Positions 11,390 through 23,697 are shown, counted from the first letter of the stretch. The stretch: 64,000 nt of DNA from Nelumbo lutea (GCA_022828595.1 JAKGHH010000008.1:5206728-5270727); one strand, 5' to 3'. A program made the numbers and translations. Notes: a model not told the origin generated them from the sequence alone.

Positions 11390-12326
11390 TTTTTTTTTTT
11401 TTTTATGCAAAAGAAAGAAATCTTCATTAACTGTTCGTAGAAAGAGTTGCATGATTAGATCGTCTAGTTCATATTGGATACGTAACTGCCCCATGCATGA
11501 CATGTAAGCAAAAAATGGGCAGCTTGGTTGTGCTGTCTATTAATATGTACAAAATTTATAGACAAAAAGTCAGATTTAGCATGCCTTATACTGCAGCGAT
11601 GAAGTTGATCCACCCAATGCTTCGCTGGTCGATCTGTATTTACAAGGTCTATTAGGTCTGCGTTATCAGAAAAGACTAGAAGATGCCTGATGTTGTTCGA
11701 GCTTGCGGCTTTGAAGCCCATTAAAAGGGCTCGTATTTCGACATCATAACATGGAGGGGATGGATGAGTTGAGTGGTAATGCATGATGAGGGGAGAGGTG
11801 TGATGGCGATCTGATGCAAGGTGAATTATCTTGAAAACAGTGCTGTTGAGCCTTTTGCACTACCATTAGTGGTTCGGTGGTGGTGCTCTCAAAGAATAAC
11901 TTGTTGCGTGCTTTCCAAATGTAGTAGATGATCAAGCTAAACTTGCTTAGACATGATGAGGCTTGTTCTTTATCAAACTGTTTTTTCATTGCAATGTACC
12001 AATCTGATATGATGATGTGAGCTGGTTGAGTTGTAAGTGAACTGGGGTCGAATCCAATTTGAGAGCTCCACCAGACCGCTCTTGCATGGTGACATTGAAA
12101 GAATAAGTGAAAGATTGTCTCTTATCTTTCCTTGCAGAAACTATAGAGTTGATCTGGGCCTCTTAACCACTTTGAACATTTATCCATCGTGAGTAGTCTG
12201 TCCCATAATAATTTCCAAAGAAATAATTGGAAGCGATAGGGAACCTTGAGTTCCCATAATATTTTCCAATTGAAATGAATGGTTGGGGTTGAACTTTCTG
12301 CATAGCTATATAGCTGGTATGCTGAT
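11390..12326 (-). mobile_element. 5'-truncated LINE (zinc region plus RNase H) with poly(A)
   Basis: On the minus strand the order is: an RVT zinc-binding region (about 12326-12010, with WKLLWDRLLTMDKCSKW), a linker (11989-11744, with YYIWKARNKLFFE) and RNase H (11784-11464, with EIRALLMGFKAA, LLVFSDNADLIDLV and HINRQHNQAAHFL). The 3' end is a T-run at 11388-11404 on the plus strand, meaning poly(A) on the element. 'ttaacggtt' occurs at 11381-11389 and 12327-12335, a plausible 9-bp target-site duplication. Reading frames are shifted, so it is dead. Confidence 0.8.
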
Positions 12327-12335
12327 TTAACGGTT

Positions 12336-14424
12336 GTGATTGCCTCATGTTATGGGGGCATTTCGATTAGGGAAAATTACCTTGGTCATTATTTTTTGAA
12401 AGATGGGATTTTTAAGGAAGAGGAAGCAAAGAAGGAACAATCACCCAAAAAATTACCTTGATCTGCCTTAACCGTTGAAAATAGCTTGTTGTTGTTGCTC
12501 AAGAAAGACAAAGATGCCATTTTTTTAAAAGGGCGAAGATGTTCTTATCTACTTGATTTTGTTTTCCGAAAATATCCAATGAAAGCAGTTTTTATTGACA
12601 AAATTACCCTTCAACTAAAACGTCTTATTACCCAAAGGAAGATTCTTAGACTTTAGACATCTTCCACGGTAGGTGCTTTTGCTATTCCAATGTATTGTAA
12701 TACAGAACCGTCGGACAAGATTGATGCGATCAACCAAAGCACTCCGTGTTATTTGACAAGCTATTTTTGGCATAAGCCTCTCTCTCTCTCTCTCTCTCTC
12801 TCTAAACAAACACGCATAAATAGTCATTTGTATTGTTTCCAACTTTGGCCTAATTGGGCGTTTCTCCCTACGGCCCTAATCTCTTGACGGTTGCTCCTAG
12901 TAAGTGAACATAACAGAGGCACCAACGTAAATGCCCCAAGGAATGAAAAGCTGAAATCAATATACTTGGGGGGTGTTCGACAACATGGCTGCTCTTGTTT
13001 TTGTTTTCGAAAATAAATCCAACCATGTTGTCCAACATTGCCTTAACGATTTAATCCATCACCCTTTATGACTTAAGACAGTGAATCGGCTTTTCATTTT
13101 AACCAATTTAGAGGCCGATGCCTCAACTTCACTTATCTTTTCTCTCTTTTATTTTTTTTGGTATTCTGTGCCATGCACCATTAATAACTTTCCCCTCACC
13201 CCTTTTTCTTCAAAGTGCTGGTTATGGGATTCGGTTCCATATCAATGTTGGAAAAAACCAGTTAACATATTAATGAACCAGCCCTCAGTTGGTCATAGAT
13301 CTTTCTCTCGGGATATGCATTTTTGTGTGTTGCATACTGCTTTATGTAGATACACATAGCCTTTCTTTCTTTTCCACTGAAGAAATAGCTACATGTAAGA
13401 TCCCCAGAGCATGACCTCATGTTCAGAGATTTTAAGATTACGACTTCGGAGGAAAAAAAAGCAGTGGAATTCTATCCATCAATGAAAGCATAGGTACATA
13501 CACATTTTTAAGGGTGAGAACATTGGAGGTCCCAAGAAAACCTTGACTAGTGCAAAGAACCAAAGCATTGCTACTAAGCTCATGAATCAATGAATGGGGG
13601 GTCATGAAACAGAGAAATATTGCTGATTGAGATTCACTGGAGGGTTGTAGTTGTAATCTAGACCTCTTTTATCTAGTCAAAATGTCAAATTAAGCCAACG
13701 GAACACCAAATGTGCTGATTAACTCTCTACCCATCAACTCAAGTTCTATGAAGGGTAGTCTCGTGCTCAGATGAGTTACTATGTTTTCATCCTCTCCAGA
13801 AGAAGGATATGCTAAATCTATTTGCGTTGCAAAGCTAATGAAATTCTTGTTTTCTCCTCCTCCTACTCATCATCATCATCATAGATAAACAACGTATAAT
13901 GGTTGACAATAAATACGAACCTCCATGGCTCCTTACCTAACGTTCTCCTAGATCTGAGTTCAACCTACAGTAAACTATACAATTTGTATTCTCTACCTAT
14001 GTAATTATCAACCATTTTGTACAAAGAACTTGTCAATCCACAATAAGGGAAGAGCATCTCAGCAATCAAATGTCATAAGTGGGTTTAGCATACGTGGGGG
14101 TTTGGGACAATATATTCAGAAAACCAATTATAAATTTCCCTAAATAATAAGAGTTGGTTTCAATTGTTTTAAATGATAATAACTGACGTGACATGTCTAC
14201 AGTCAAATTGCCAAACCGAAAAAAAAAAAGGAGTTTCAATAGAACTAAATTCTTAATACGCGAATTTTGTGTATCAAGAATATTAATGCTATGAACCTTA
14301 TCGGCAATTATTGTTAAACTGAGTTTTGGATTCATCCACAGCCTTTACATGGTGATTGTTTTGAAGAAAACCTGCAATTGTTGCAAGATATTCCAAGTAA
14401 CCAAATCAGCAACAGATCCTTTCT
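12336..14424. other. Intergenic DNA, little recognisable
   Basis: Contains a (CT)n run at 12777-12803 and a short ATC run near 13868-13881. No gene or transposon domain was recognised. Confidence 0.5.
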
Positions 14425-14491
14425 TCATTTCAGAGGAGCATTAAGCTCCATAACAATCTCATCTGTGACTGATTGTCGCTGTAAGTAATAC
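14425..14491 (-). CDS. Candidate orphan terminal exon (unrecognised)
   Basis: On the minus strand, a 'tttttag' acceptor precedes a frame reading YYLQRQSVTDEIVMELNAP and stopping at TGA (14425-14427). Upstream, 14575-14700 could hold another exon flanked by 'ag' and 'gtaaat', but each frame across it meets a stop. It may be the relic of a gene end or chance. Family not recognised. Confidence 0.25.
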
Positions 14492-14799
14492 CTAAAAAGT
14501 AAGAGCAAGATGAAAAAACAATTGAGAGGAGGAATCTTGAAGAAGAGACTGGGTTGTTGTCATTCATAATTTACCTAATTTTCATAAATCTGGATTGCTA
14601 GAATGGAGCTTTGTCCGGGATGTTGAATGTTGAAGTGGAGTCCATCTTCAGGCGGTGCCAAATTACATCATGGGCTCGTCCATCCTTCCATGCTCCACTC
14701 TAAAAAAGTTAGAACAAAACCAGGTTTGTTTGGATATCAGCTTCTGTGGGCATAAATCCAGATCAAATTTAAAACAAAGCTCTACATGCCTTCATTTCT

Positions 14800-15300
14800 G
14801 AATGGATAGAATCCAAGTTAAAAGAATTAAACAAAGAGGAAAAGCAGGTTTTCATTGCCAAGTTCTTTGTCCTCTTCAGACTTATTTGGGATGTGGGGAA
14901 TGCAACTTTGCATAACAAACCTGTTTTGAATCCAGTTCAGCCGATAGAAACCATGCATCGTTTCTTGCCAGCGAGCCCGGTTTTTCAGAACTCTCACCCA
15001 TGTTTCATGCATTCTCATATAAACACATCAACAAAATACAGACTATTCATTGATGGTTCGTTCCTATCAACATCTGTAATGACAAGAATAGGAGCAGAAA
15101 TTCAATCAGCAGATGATGTTACAATATTCTCAGGAAGCAGAAGAGTTGCAGCATCCAATTCACTCCAAGCTGAATGGTGGGCCCTCCTACATGGCATACA
15201 ATATGCCCACCATCTGAGTTTAAAATCTCTATCCATCTTTTCTGACTCAGAAAGCTTAGTCAACAACTTCTACAGGGACGATGAAGATGACTGACTCATC
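14800..15300 (+). mobile_element. LINE RNase H fragment
   Basis: A plus-strand frame runs from a linker (KFFVLFRLIWDVGNATLHN) into RNase H with YRLFIDGSFLS, LQAEWWALLHGIQYA and LSIFSDSESLVNNFY, then stops at 15292-15294. These match the first, second and third blocks of a plant LINE RNase H, of a different subfamily from the FTSH4-intron copies. The tail of the domain is missing. Confidence 0.7.
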
Positions 15301-16430
15301 CAGCCTATAAAGCAGAAAGCTCTATATCTGCTGCCTTTTTTTGACATAGTTTGTGTAAACCATGTAAATAGAAACATGAATAAGCTGCTCATGAACTAGA
15401 AAATGAGAGCAGCCCAAGACCCTCTTGTAAAGAAGTTTCTTGATCAATGCCAGCTTTCTGAGTTCTTTTGGCAAAAACAAATAAATAAATAAGTGGGGCA
15501 GGGTTTAGGAACAAAATTTGGAACCAAAAACCTCCTGGTAATATTTCATTTTCGTTATTCCAACTGCATTGAATAGGTTCAGAATCTGATGTCAGGACTT
15601 CTTTTTGAATCAAGCTACTACTGAAATTAAAGGATGGTTTATTTATGGGAGCTGGTTTGCTACTTGAGTCATTTAGCATGACTCCCTAAATAATTTTTCT
15701 AGTGGCAAGATGGTTAGAAGCTCCAAATTAAGAAGCTCACTTGCCCCTCTCTGTACCTATCTATTCATGGTGTAGTTGCATACTGAAAAACTTGGTCACA
15801 TGCCCACAATAAGGGCTTCTTTTTTGTGTATGTTTGTCTTTAAAAAAAATTAGAACTTCGATCTGTTAATATTAGTTGAAATCTGGAAAGAAAAGAAGAA
15901 TGAAGTGGACTAAGGATTCAGAAAAGTAATAAATCCATAAGGTCCTCTACCTGGTGGATGGCTTGGATTTGGGTAGGTGGCATTGGAAAACCCTTATAAC
16001 CTGATTATAAAACATTTTTCGTTTGCTTATTTAGTGGTTAATTGGTTCCTTGTAGAAAGTATTTTTGAAAGAAGTGGGTTTTGACTCATAACATCAGCAT
16101 GTGCTGACGCCTGACGGCTTTTATGTTGAATTGCAGTAGTTATGGTTCTCTCTCTCACACACAGCAATTCTATGTGCAATTAATACTAATGAGAATCCCT
16201 GACATTTGTGGCCTGGATTTAGTAGAAGAGATAGAAATTGAAAAGTTAAAAAATAAAATAAAAAAAAAGAAGAAAAGAAGCGGCCTGTAATGGACCGAGA
16301 AAGGTGTAGTTATTCTGGTCAATGGTCAATGAAGATGGATACTAATTCCTCTCTCTCTCTCTCTCTGAGGCAACTAATGGTTACAACTTTGAACTGATTA
16401 CTAGTGGTGCTGCTAAACGGTTGACCTTTA
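15301..16430. other. Intergenic DNA, nothing recognised
   Basis: AT-rich sequence with a short CT run (16350-16367). No gene or domain seen. Confidence 0.5.
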
Positions 16431-16436
16431 GATGCT

Positions 16437-16756
16437 ATTTTGCAAGGATTTTAAAATCGATTGGGAGAATGAACCGGTGAGGGGTCCGGTTCTCGGGTTG
16501 AATGGTCTGACTGTTCAAATTGAATGGTTGGTTCGTTCTGACAATAAAATAAAAAAATAAAAAACAGTCAAAACCGATCGAATGGTTCAAACAATTAATA
16601 GCCTAAATCAGCGATTTACTGACCAAAATCAACGAATTTTTAAAAAAAATCTAGTTTTAGAGAAAAACAAATTAATTCCCAATTTTTCCAATACAACCAT
16701 CCGGTCTGATCCAATTTTAAAAACCATACTATTTTGGGTTCCAGGTTCGGAGGTTC
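16437..16756. repeat. AACCGGTT-rich repeat fragment
   Basis: Words such as 'gaaccggtgaggggtccgg' and 'aaaaccgatcgaatggttc' resemble the repeats at 25742-25990 and 37947-38529. Probably fragments of a non-autonomous DNA transposon family. Ends not resolved. Confidence 0.35.
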
Positions 16757-16772
16757 CTGCCCTTTACCTTTA

Positions 16773-16887
16773 GGCTGTGTCTTGTGGAAGAAAATAATGA
16801 GAGAAATAAAAAGTTGTGGGGCAAAGTTTCCTTACTTTCCTTGAACATTCTATTTCTTTTTAATTTTTCATCAAGCCAAACATATAC
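16773..16887. mobile_element. Short Tourist-like MITE
   Basis: Flanked by TTA on both sides (16770-16772 and 16888-16890), with imperfect inverted ends ('ggctgtgtcttgtggaag' against 'gtatatgtttggcttgatg'). The interior 'gagagaaataaaaagttgt' resembles the MITE at 36102-36208, so the two are probably one family. Confidence 0.6.
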
Positions 16888-16930
16888 TTAGGTTTGATAG
16901 TTGATTTCATGTTACTTCTTTTGTTTGCAG

Positions 16931-16993
16931 GGGCAGGTGGATGGATCCCTTCTAGAAGATTCTCCAACACAGAAAGGGTATCAGTATTTGTGA
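16931..16993 (+). CDS. Candidate orphan terminal exon (unrecognised)
   Basis: A pyrimidine-rich 'ttttgtttgcag' acceptor is followed by 20 codons (GQVDGSLLEDSPTQKGYQYL) and TGA. No upstream exon was found between 15.3 and 16.9 kb, so it may be the remnant of a gene 3' end. The family is not recognised and chance is possible. Confidence 0.2.
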   Translation, partial: GQVDGSLLEDSPTQKGYQYL

Positions 16994-17554
16994 GGCTGTG
17001 ATGGCATCTTTTCTGAGTGGGACCTACAAATTCTCACGCTACACAATACAAGGGATCATTGTCTTTGGTAGAAAGTTGGAACAACCTTACAATGCATATA
17101 TATTAGTTTTTTTTTGTGTTAACTCCACAAATTGGAGCAAGAATAATAAGTCAAAATTGCCGGTCTTTGGCCAATTTATGAAGCTGACATGGCATGTTAT
17201 TATTGGCTCAACTTCCTCCTGTTCCTCATGTGGTGTAACATGACCAGTCCACTACTAACTACTGTAGATGTTTTGAATTCTTTTCTTCATCTGAAAGACT
17301 GCTGTTTTGTAGTGCTTTTTTTTGTGATAATTTTAGGCATTTAAAGTTTTAATTTATTATTACTAGTGAAAGAGCAGCACGTATATAAATAAATATTAAT
17401 CATATAGGATACATGATATTTGGACTAAGACAAGTATTATAGATAATTTTGTAAGACTCATATATATTGTTGACATATGATTAGGGTTTTTATTGAGTTA
17501 AAATTTACTCATCTTAATAAATATCCAAATCTTATATAGAAAATCATTCAAAAC

Positions 17555-17720
17555 CTCCTACCCACAAATTGTTCTTATATCCATACCCATAATACCCTAT
17601 TATTGTATATTAGAAACATTTCCTCATGAACGACAAGGGAGGAAATCGATTTGCTCCTTATAGAGCACGCCCCATAGCGCATTGCAGGTATGGATATGGG
17701 AACAGTTTGTGGGTGGGAAA
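17555..17720. repeat. Imperfect inverted repeat, 34-bp arms
   Basis: Arm 17555-17588 pairs with 17687-17720 at about 28 of 34 positions, with a loop of about 98 bases. It could be the core of a small MITE. Confidence 0.5.
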
Positions 17721-18589
17721 TTCGAACAGAGTAATGGGCAGATCATGATACTCCATGTCATGTTGATGAGAGGAACTTGTGGGGCCTCTTTGAAAGCTTA
17801 ATTGATTTTGTCATGGTAAGGTTTCCAAGTTGGTTAAGGAGTGCGAAAAAAGCAAAAAGCCTGCTAACATTTTGATATCAGAGCAGGGCATCCAATCACA
17901 GATCAGCAACCAATATTTACTTTAAAAAAGTGAAAAAAAAAGGGTAGCAAAAAGCCTGCTAACTTTTTGTCACCTATGCACATTTATTTATAAATATAAT
18001 TTCTATCAAGTCAATGTTAATGATCATAACAGAATAGGTCCATATCTGCCATTTTTATTTTTAATTAATAACAATCCTAACCTTGACCAACTAGTCTATC
18101 CTACTAATTAATTAATTTGTATATAATAAGAACATCCTTGTTTTATTTCTCTCCCTTGTTTCATTGACTATTTGACTATTTCATGTTCGCTCATCTCACA
18201 AGCCATTAATAGTTCCATTGCCCATCAAGAGTTCCCTTTTTATTCTTCCCCCAAATCCTGGTGGCAGTAGAATTTGATCCATTGATGTGGATGGAAGAAT
18301 TTATTTTTGGACTTTTAATTTGAATAAAAGGGCATCGTTATAATATTGTAAACACTGTGAATGGTTTGGAGACATAATAAAGTTGGTAAGATGGGTGGTT
18401 CTGATTATAGAGTCTGGATCTACTCCTCACAATACATCTCAGCCACACATCTGGAACATCTCTCATATTTGTGTATTGTTATTTAAGAAATAAGTTCTTA
18501 GTACACGGTGGAATGTGCTGAGGTCGGTGTGAGGAGCGTTATGTGAGGAAAAAATCCTGATTCCTGATAATAATCTTGAGAAAAAAGGG

Positions 18590-19020
18590 TTATTTACAAA
18601 ACACCCTCTATAGTTCACAAATTTATTTAAACCAACTCTATAGTTTTCGTTTTTCTAAAACACCCTTATAGTTTGCAACCTATTTACTTAATTGATCTTT
18701 CACTAAGTAATGCTTGTTTTGCCTCCTAAAAATGATAATATAGTCACCTAAAATGAGTGAAAAATGTTCAGGGACATAGGCCATGATTGTTTATTCCATA
18801 AATACCCTTAATATTTCTTTGCAGAAAAAACAAATTTGACCAAATAAAATCAAATAGAATGGTTGTTCATGTCTTACTAAAGAAAATTTGATATTTTTTA
18901 TTTTTATTTTTAATTAAATTTATTCAACATTAAGGTCAAAACTGTCATTTTCAATTATCGAAAGATAGATTAAGTAAATCAATTTGAAACTATATGGGTT
19001 AGTTTAGTAAATGACTTAAA
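18590..19020. mobile_element. MITE-like element with long inverted ends
   Basis: The left end ('ttatttacaaaacaccctct') and the reverse complement of the right end ('catttactaaactaacccat') match imperfectly over about 45 bp, with 'atagttt'-type words in both. No transposase. Superfamily uncertain; target-site repeat not resolved. Confidence 0.4.
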
Positions 19021-20011
19021 AAAGAGAAAAGATAGGGATTTGGATATGCCGGTTCAATTCACATCTTGAATTAAGACACGTGTGCTAAGGACTTGATAGT
19101 TGATACCATCCAATTTCGTTTACGGCACACAAATACAATGTGTTGGACAGATGTCTGTTGAATGTGCATACTGTACCGTGTGTTGTACGGCAAGCAAGCA
19201 AGCCAAGCAAGCTATGTACAGTGGATCGGGGCTCCTCAAAACTCAAAAGAACACAATAAAAGGAATACAATGATAAGCAGACTGTCCGTGGGTTTAGTAA
19301 ACGTTGAAGCCCTGACCCATGTTAATTTTTTGAGGGGGTCATCATCTGGGTAGGTAGCCAGAATTGAACATATCTGGGCATTTCTAACGTTCCCCATCTT
19401 TGAATATGATGCACGCATGATTTCCCCCCAAAACAAAAGAAACAAAGCCCAGTCAATATGGGCCGGCGACATCACTATATCTGCATCCAGACTGTTGACA
19501 ACTGTTGGCTGGCTGTTGCTTTAGCGAAAAAGAAAATCCGTCCACTTGTTATGGTGCCACGTCAGCAACAACCTTGTCTATGGCTTCCCGGAAAGCTGAC
19601 TCGTCCCATTCGCTCCCCTACGATTACAAACAACAAAATGACAAGAGTGTCAAATTGTCATCATCTCCTTCCTTAATTATAATTAATTTCCAATAATTAA
19701 TGGCATCATGTATCATCATCACACTATCATATGCATAATACATGCATGGCTCATAAAAAACTTTTCTGATGCTTCAGCCTGAATGTAGTGATCGATCACA
19801 AAAATGGCGAAACAGGATTTATGTCAATGCGCTACCGCGTATAATTGGAATAAGGTTCAGATGAAGATGATGATGATAACTCTCTCTTTCTAGCTCTTAC
19901 ACACATGCACGCATTTTATGATTGTGATGCGATGAAGAAGAAGTAATGAAGTGAATAGAGATGGTTTCACTGTCATCAATATGATCGAATGTGCATTTCT
20001 GTTATTGTATC
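19021..20011. other. 3' flank of the bHLH gene, nothing else recognised
   Basis: No coding feature supported. The part next to 20012 probably includes the 3' untranslated region of the bHLH gene. Confidence 0.4.
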
Positions 20012-22017
20012 TTAATTCATTTCCTTCATTACCTTGATGTTCAGCCTCAAGGTTACTCGGTTGTATGAACCCGTTTGCTGCATCTGCGTGTGGGCTTCCA
20101 TGGACACCAGGCTAACGTCCGTGATTTGTTTAAGAGATTCTAGTAGGCGGATGGACAGCTCCAACAAATCACAGTCTTGTAAAACAGTCACTTGCAGATC
20201 AATCTCTCGCTCTTCCGATGCTGATTCAGCTGCATGTGTAACTCGTATGTCTACTCTTCTGTCTGGAGAACCAGTTACTGTATTACCTTCTTCACTAGCT
20301 TCTTTTTCAGGCGAAAGCCGCGCCTCCAGCAGCCGGTTCTTTTGCTGGAGTTCCAGAACTTGAGCTTTCAGAGCATTCAAGTATTCCCTGGTGCTAGAAA
20401 GCACCGATGCCTTGTCTTTCTGTCGAACAAAAATCAAGTAGAGTTATATATATATATATATATATATATATTTTATTTTAGTAGTCGCATGTTCAAGTTA
20501 GGAAGCTAGGTCGCACTCAACTACTCATCAATATATCATACCTTGGACCCTGGAGGAAGCAGAGATCTCAATGCATGAAAGCTTTCGTTAAGCTTCTCTC
20601 GCCGCTTGCGCTCTGATATCATATGATGTAGCTGATTGCTAGTCGTGCGGGTTCCTTGCATTTGTTCTTGGACCCTCTTTAGCTCTAAGCTTTTAAGAAA
20701 CGCAATTGCACGCTTCCGCATATTTTGCCTGCCAAAGTTGTCTCTTCTTAGGACATTGGGCTGGAGAGCCGACTGCCGGTACCTCTTGAACGCACTCCAT
20801 CTTTGGTTCATCACTTTGTAATTATAAGGTGGTGGTTGTTGTTGTTGTTGGGATTGATAAGATGAGGATGATGATGGAGAAGAAATAACGGCGAGCATGG
20901 CTCTAGTCATTGCCGCATCGTCGCTCTCTGGAGTTGGGTGTTGAATGCTGCGAAGCCATGGGAAGGCTTGGCCGGTTTGCTGGTGTGGCAGAATTCCGGT
21001 GGATATTGACTTGATTACTTTCTGATCAATTGGTACTTCCTTGAGGGTTTCTCCAGGCATGCTGCTAGTACTTGGCATATTGAATAAAATGGATGAGTAC
21101 TCAGGGCTATTCCCAGATAGTGATCTCAATGACGATGAAGATGATGAAGGGTGGCTCTGATCATGTTGGTGAGGGAGCTCTCTGAAGTGAGGCAGTTGAT
21201 GGAGCTCTGCAGGGAAAATTTTTCTCATCTCCATTTCCATGTTAATCTGCTCAATAATTAAGAAACCCCATTAGAAAAGAGTAATTAGGATCTACATCGA
21301 TCTTCAACAACAAGGAGTTGTTTTAATAATAAAAGAAGACTAATTAACAAGGAATTATTAATTTTCTATTTACCTCAGTTGGATCAGTTGAAGTTCCTAT
21401 CTCAATCTCTCCACTTTTGCAGCCCATGAATGCTGCAGTCTGTCGAAAAAAAAAATCACCATCATCAATTTACTTAACTGTTACATGTCTGGGAACTCGA
21501 GAAACGAAAAGCAGAGTTGTGCGTTTGGACGAACCTTAATCCTGGCTTCCTGTAACAATCACAAGGAAACAATACACAACATAAGCATCTCTTTGTCCAT
21601 AAGGCCTGACCCAACTTAATAAAAGGCGGTCTTTGTTTTCTCCTGAGTGTATAACCATCCGTAATTAATTACCTGATAGAATCGCCGCTGGGTAGCAGAT
21701 GAAGCTCGGCTTAGAAGCTCCGATTCATTTAGCTGTATGTAGGAGAGACCTTCCTTGAAAGCAAGTCCTGGGACATGGCTGAGAGTACAGTATAAAGAAT
21801 GCATTACAGACAAAGCCAAAAGCGGAACTTGAGCTGGTAATCAAACACAAGAAAGCTCCACCTTACCCATTGTCCACGTTGTAGAGTGCTAATCGATAAT
21901 CTTCAAAGAACCTCTGGGATAGACTTCCAGAAGAGGAGCTGGGCTGGCTGGTTTCTTCATTGTACCAGCCACCCATGGACATTAAACAGCTGCCGATCGA
22001 TGAAAAACACAATATTA

Positions 22018-22053
<36 letters not shown>

Positions 22054-22174
22054 CATACTTGGATGGATGGGGATAATAAGCCCACAAGCAACAGTAGGAA
22101 CAGCCAACAGATTGAGCTATGTTCCGAATAAGGCGGGCACGGTCTTCTTCGTTGAGGAAGAAGACTGAGTCCAT
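20012..22174 (-). CDS. BHLH041: bHLH041-like transcription factor, complete, seven exons
   Basis: Minus-strand exons: 22174-22059, 21989-21867, 21778-21673, 21549-21535, 21439-21374, 21246-20542 and 20419-20012. All borders are GT-AG and the exons total 1539 nt (512 residues plus stop). The start MDSVFFLNEEDRARLIRNI and the following CLWAYYPHP match the conserved N-terminus of plant bHLH041 proteins. VPGLAFKEGLSY and TAAFMGCKSGEIEIG complete this N-terminal half. The DNA-binding basic region HHMISERKRREKLN (His-Glu-Arg pattern for E/G-box contact) and helix 1 end exon 6; helix 2 begins exon 7 with KDKASVLSSTREYL, followed by a leucine-rich coiled coil. The middle has Ser-rich, Gln-rich and Pro-rich stretches. 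It should bind E-box DNA as a dimer in the nucleus. Target genes are unknown. Introns are only 69-127 bp, unlike the neighbours. The first exons are assigned by family similarity and phase. Confidence 0.92.
20444..20471 (+). repeat. (TA)n microsatellite in last bHLH intron
   Basis: About 13 TA units inside the 122-bp intron 20420-20541. Confidence 0.9.
21535..21549 (-). CDS. BHLH041: 15-nt micro-exon of the bHLH041-like gene
   Basis: Reads Glu-Ala-Arg-Ile-Lys between a 'ttacag' acceptor and a 'gttcgt' donor. It joins FYQ and TAAFMGC in phase, matching the EAGIKTAVFMGC-type stretch of the family. Easily missed by gene finders. Confidence 0.8.
22021..22051 (+). repeat. (GA)n microsatellite (CT on transcript) in bHLH intron 1
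   Basis: About 15 dinucleotides fill nearly half of the 69-nt intron and start about 7 nt after its GT donor in the transcript sense. Confidence 0.95.
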
Positions 22175-23478
22175 TCAGTGGAGGAGGCGTTAGCTCTCCT
22201 ACTAGAAATCCTTGATCTCTTATTTGGGTCCTTATTCTATTCTTTTATGTCCCTGATTTAGATTTTTACTTTCTTCTTTCTTGGGGAAAAGATAGTTGGA
22301 AATTATGGGTTGGTAGGAGAATCCAGAGACATTTAGAAAGGAAGGAACTATTATTATTATTTGATAGATGAAAGCTAGGAAAGAATAATTTATTTAATTT
22401 TTTTATGGGCAGAGGGAGGAATAGTTGGAGTACTCTTGAAAAGTAATAGATGAATTGATCAAGCCTGTCAACTGCCGGTCGAACTATGACTGGTCATTCC
22501 GGGTCAAGTTTATGAAGGTGATCACTATCTCAAGTTCTTAACCCGAATTTGGGTTTGATAGTCGTATGAATAGTCAATAAAAAGGGGTTTCTTTCCCAAA
22601 GCAGGTTGTATTAAGCAAATTGATGGGTTGAAGTGGTTGGGAATTAGTCAATCCAATAACTCAATGAAAAAAAAAACAAGCAAAAGAAGAAAATGAAGAA
22701 GAGAGACAGTTAGCGGGTCGGATCCAAAAACTGAGACTGTTTAGGGAGGATCAAGAAAATTATAAGCTTGGCGGGACCAAAGAAATGAAAACATTGAACG
22801 TAGCGAAGAGCCAACTAACCAAAGCTTTGGAGGGAGAAGTAGAGACCGAGAGGGATTAGAACTTAGAAAAGTAGTGGTCAAAGTCTACGTTGGGAGGAGG
22901 AGGAATTGAAGGAAGAAGGAAATCTTGAAAAGCGTCAAAGGAGGAGGGCAATGTGTCATTTTCTCCTCTCTTATTTCATTTAATATTTATTCCTTTGCCT
23001 TTCTTCCGCCTTTCCTTCTCCCATGGCTCCCACCGCTGGCGATGCAAGTGCAAGGCGGAGAGGGGGACCAAGCAACGGACACGGACCATCCAGGAATCCA
23101 CCAAGGTTCCTATCGAATGCGAGGGCACTGGGCAGCGATAGCGAAAGCCAGGGACCCAGAAGAGAGAAAATTACAGTGAGGTGTGAAGACTGAAAGACTG
23201 AGGACATTGTCATCGTTGTGTGAACGTCCAAACATATCCCTCATTTTTCTGATTATTTAATTTGATACTTCTAGGTACTACGGTCACGTAGACATAAATC
23301 GTAATAGCAGTTAAGCAGATGGCCTGACTTAATTGTTTGGTCCTGACCAAATTGAATGAATATGCATGGCTTTCCATCACCATTCTTTATAGGAATGTCC
23401 ATTGCCTTCCAGCTTGTCCTTCTGATTTCTTTTCAAAATCTTTGGATGAACAATATGTACATGCTTTTGTTCACATTA
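22175..23478. other. Upstream region of the bHLH gene
   Basis: Contains the presumed promoter and 5' untranslated region of the minus-strand bHLH gene. A GC-richer patch at 23010-23160 has open frames on both strands but no recognisable protein. No clear TATA box. Confidence 0.4.
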
Positions 23479-23486
23479 GACGCAAG

Positions 23487-23696
23487 TAGACCTGTTCATG
23501 GGCCGGGTGGCCCGACGGGCCGGCCTGGCCCCCGGATGGGCTTGAACGTGGTTATAGGCTTGTGAGCTTAAATTCGGGTCAAAATGTCTGACTCGTAATA
23601 AATTCGAGTCAGACTTTTTATCAGGGCTAGGCTCAGGCCCAAGTTTTAAGTCCGTTGGTCGGGTCGGGCGCCCGGCGCGGCCCATGAACAGGTCTA
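23487..23696. mobile_element. hAT-type MITE
   Basis: The ends 'tagacctgttcatgggcc' and 'ggcccatgaacaggtcta' are perfect inverted repeats. Flanks 'gacgcaag' (23479-23486) and 'accgcaag' (23697-23704) match at six of eight positions, consistent with an aged 8-bp hAT target-site duplication. Confidence 0.75.
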
Positions 23697-23697
23697 A

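Noticed and set aside
13081..13359. 92-codon plus-strand frame
   Set aside because: No domain, no codon bias visible, ordinary intergenic context.
16998..17243. 81-codon plus-strand frame after the orphan exon candidate
   Set aside because: No family resemblance; likely 3' flank of whatever 16931-16993 is.
22925..23231. Overlapping frames of 60-85 codons on both strands
   Set aside because: GC-richer patch upstream of the bHLH gene. No protein similarity and no splice structure could be supported.
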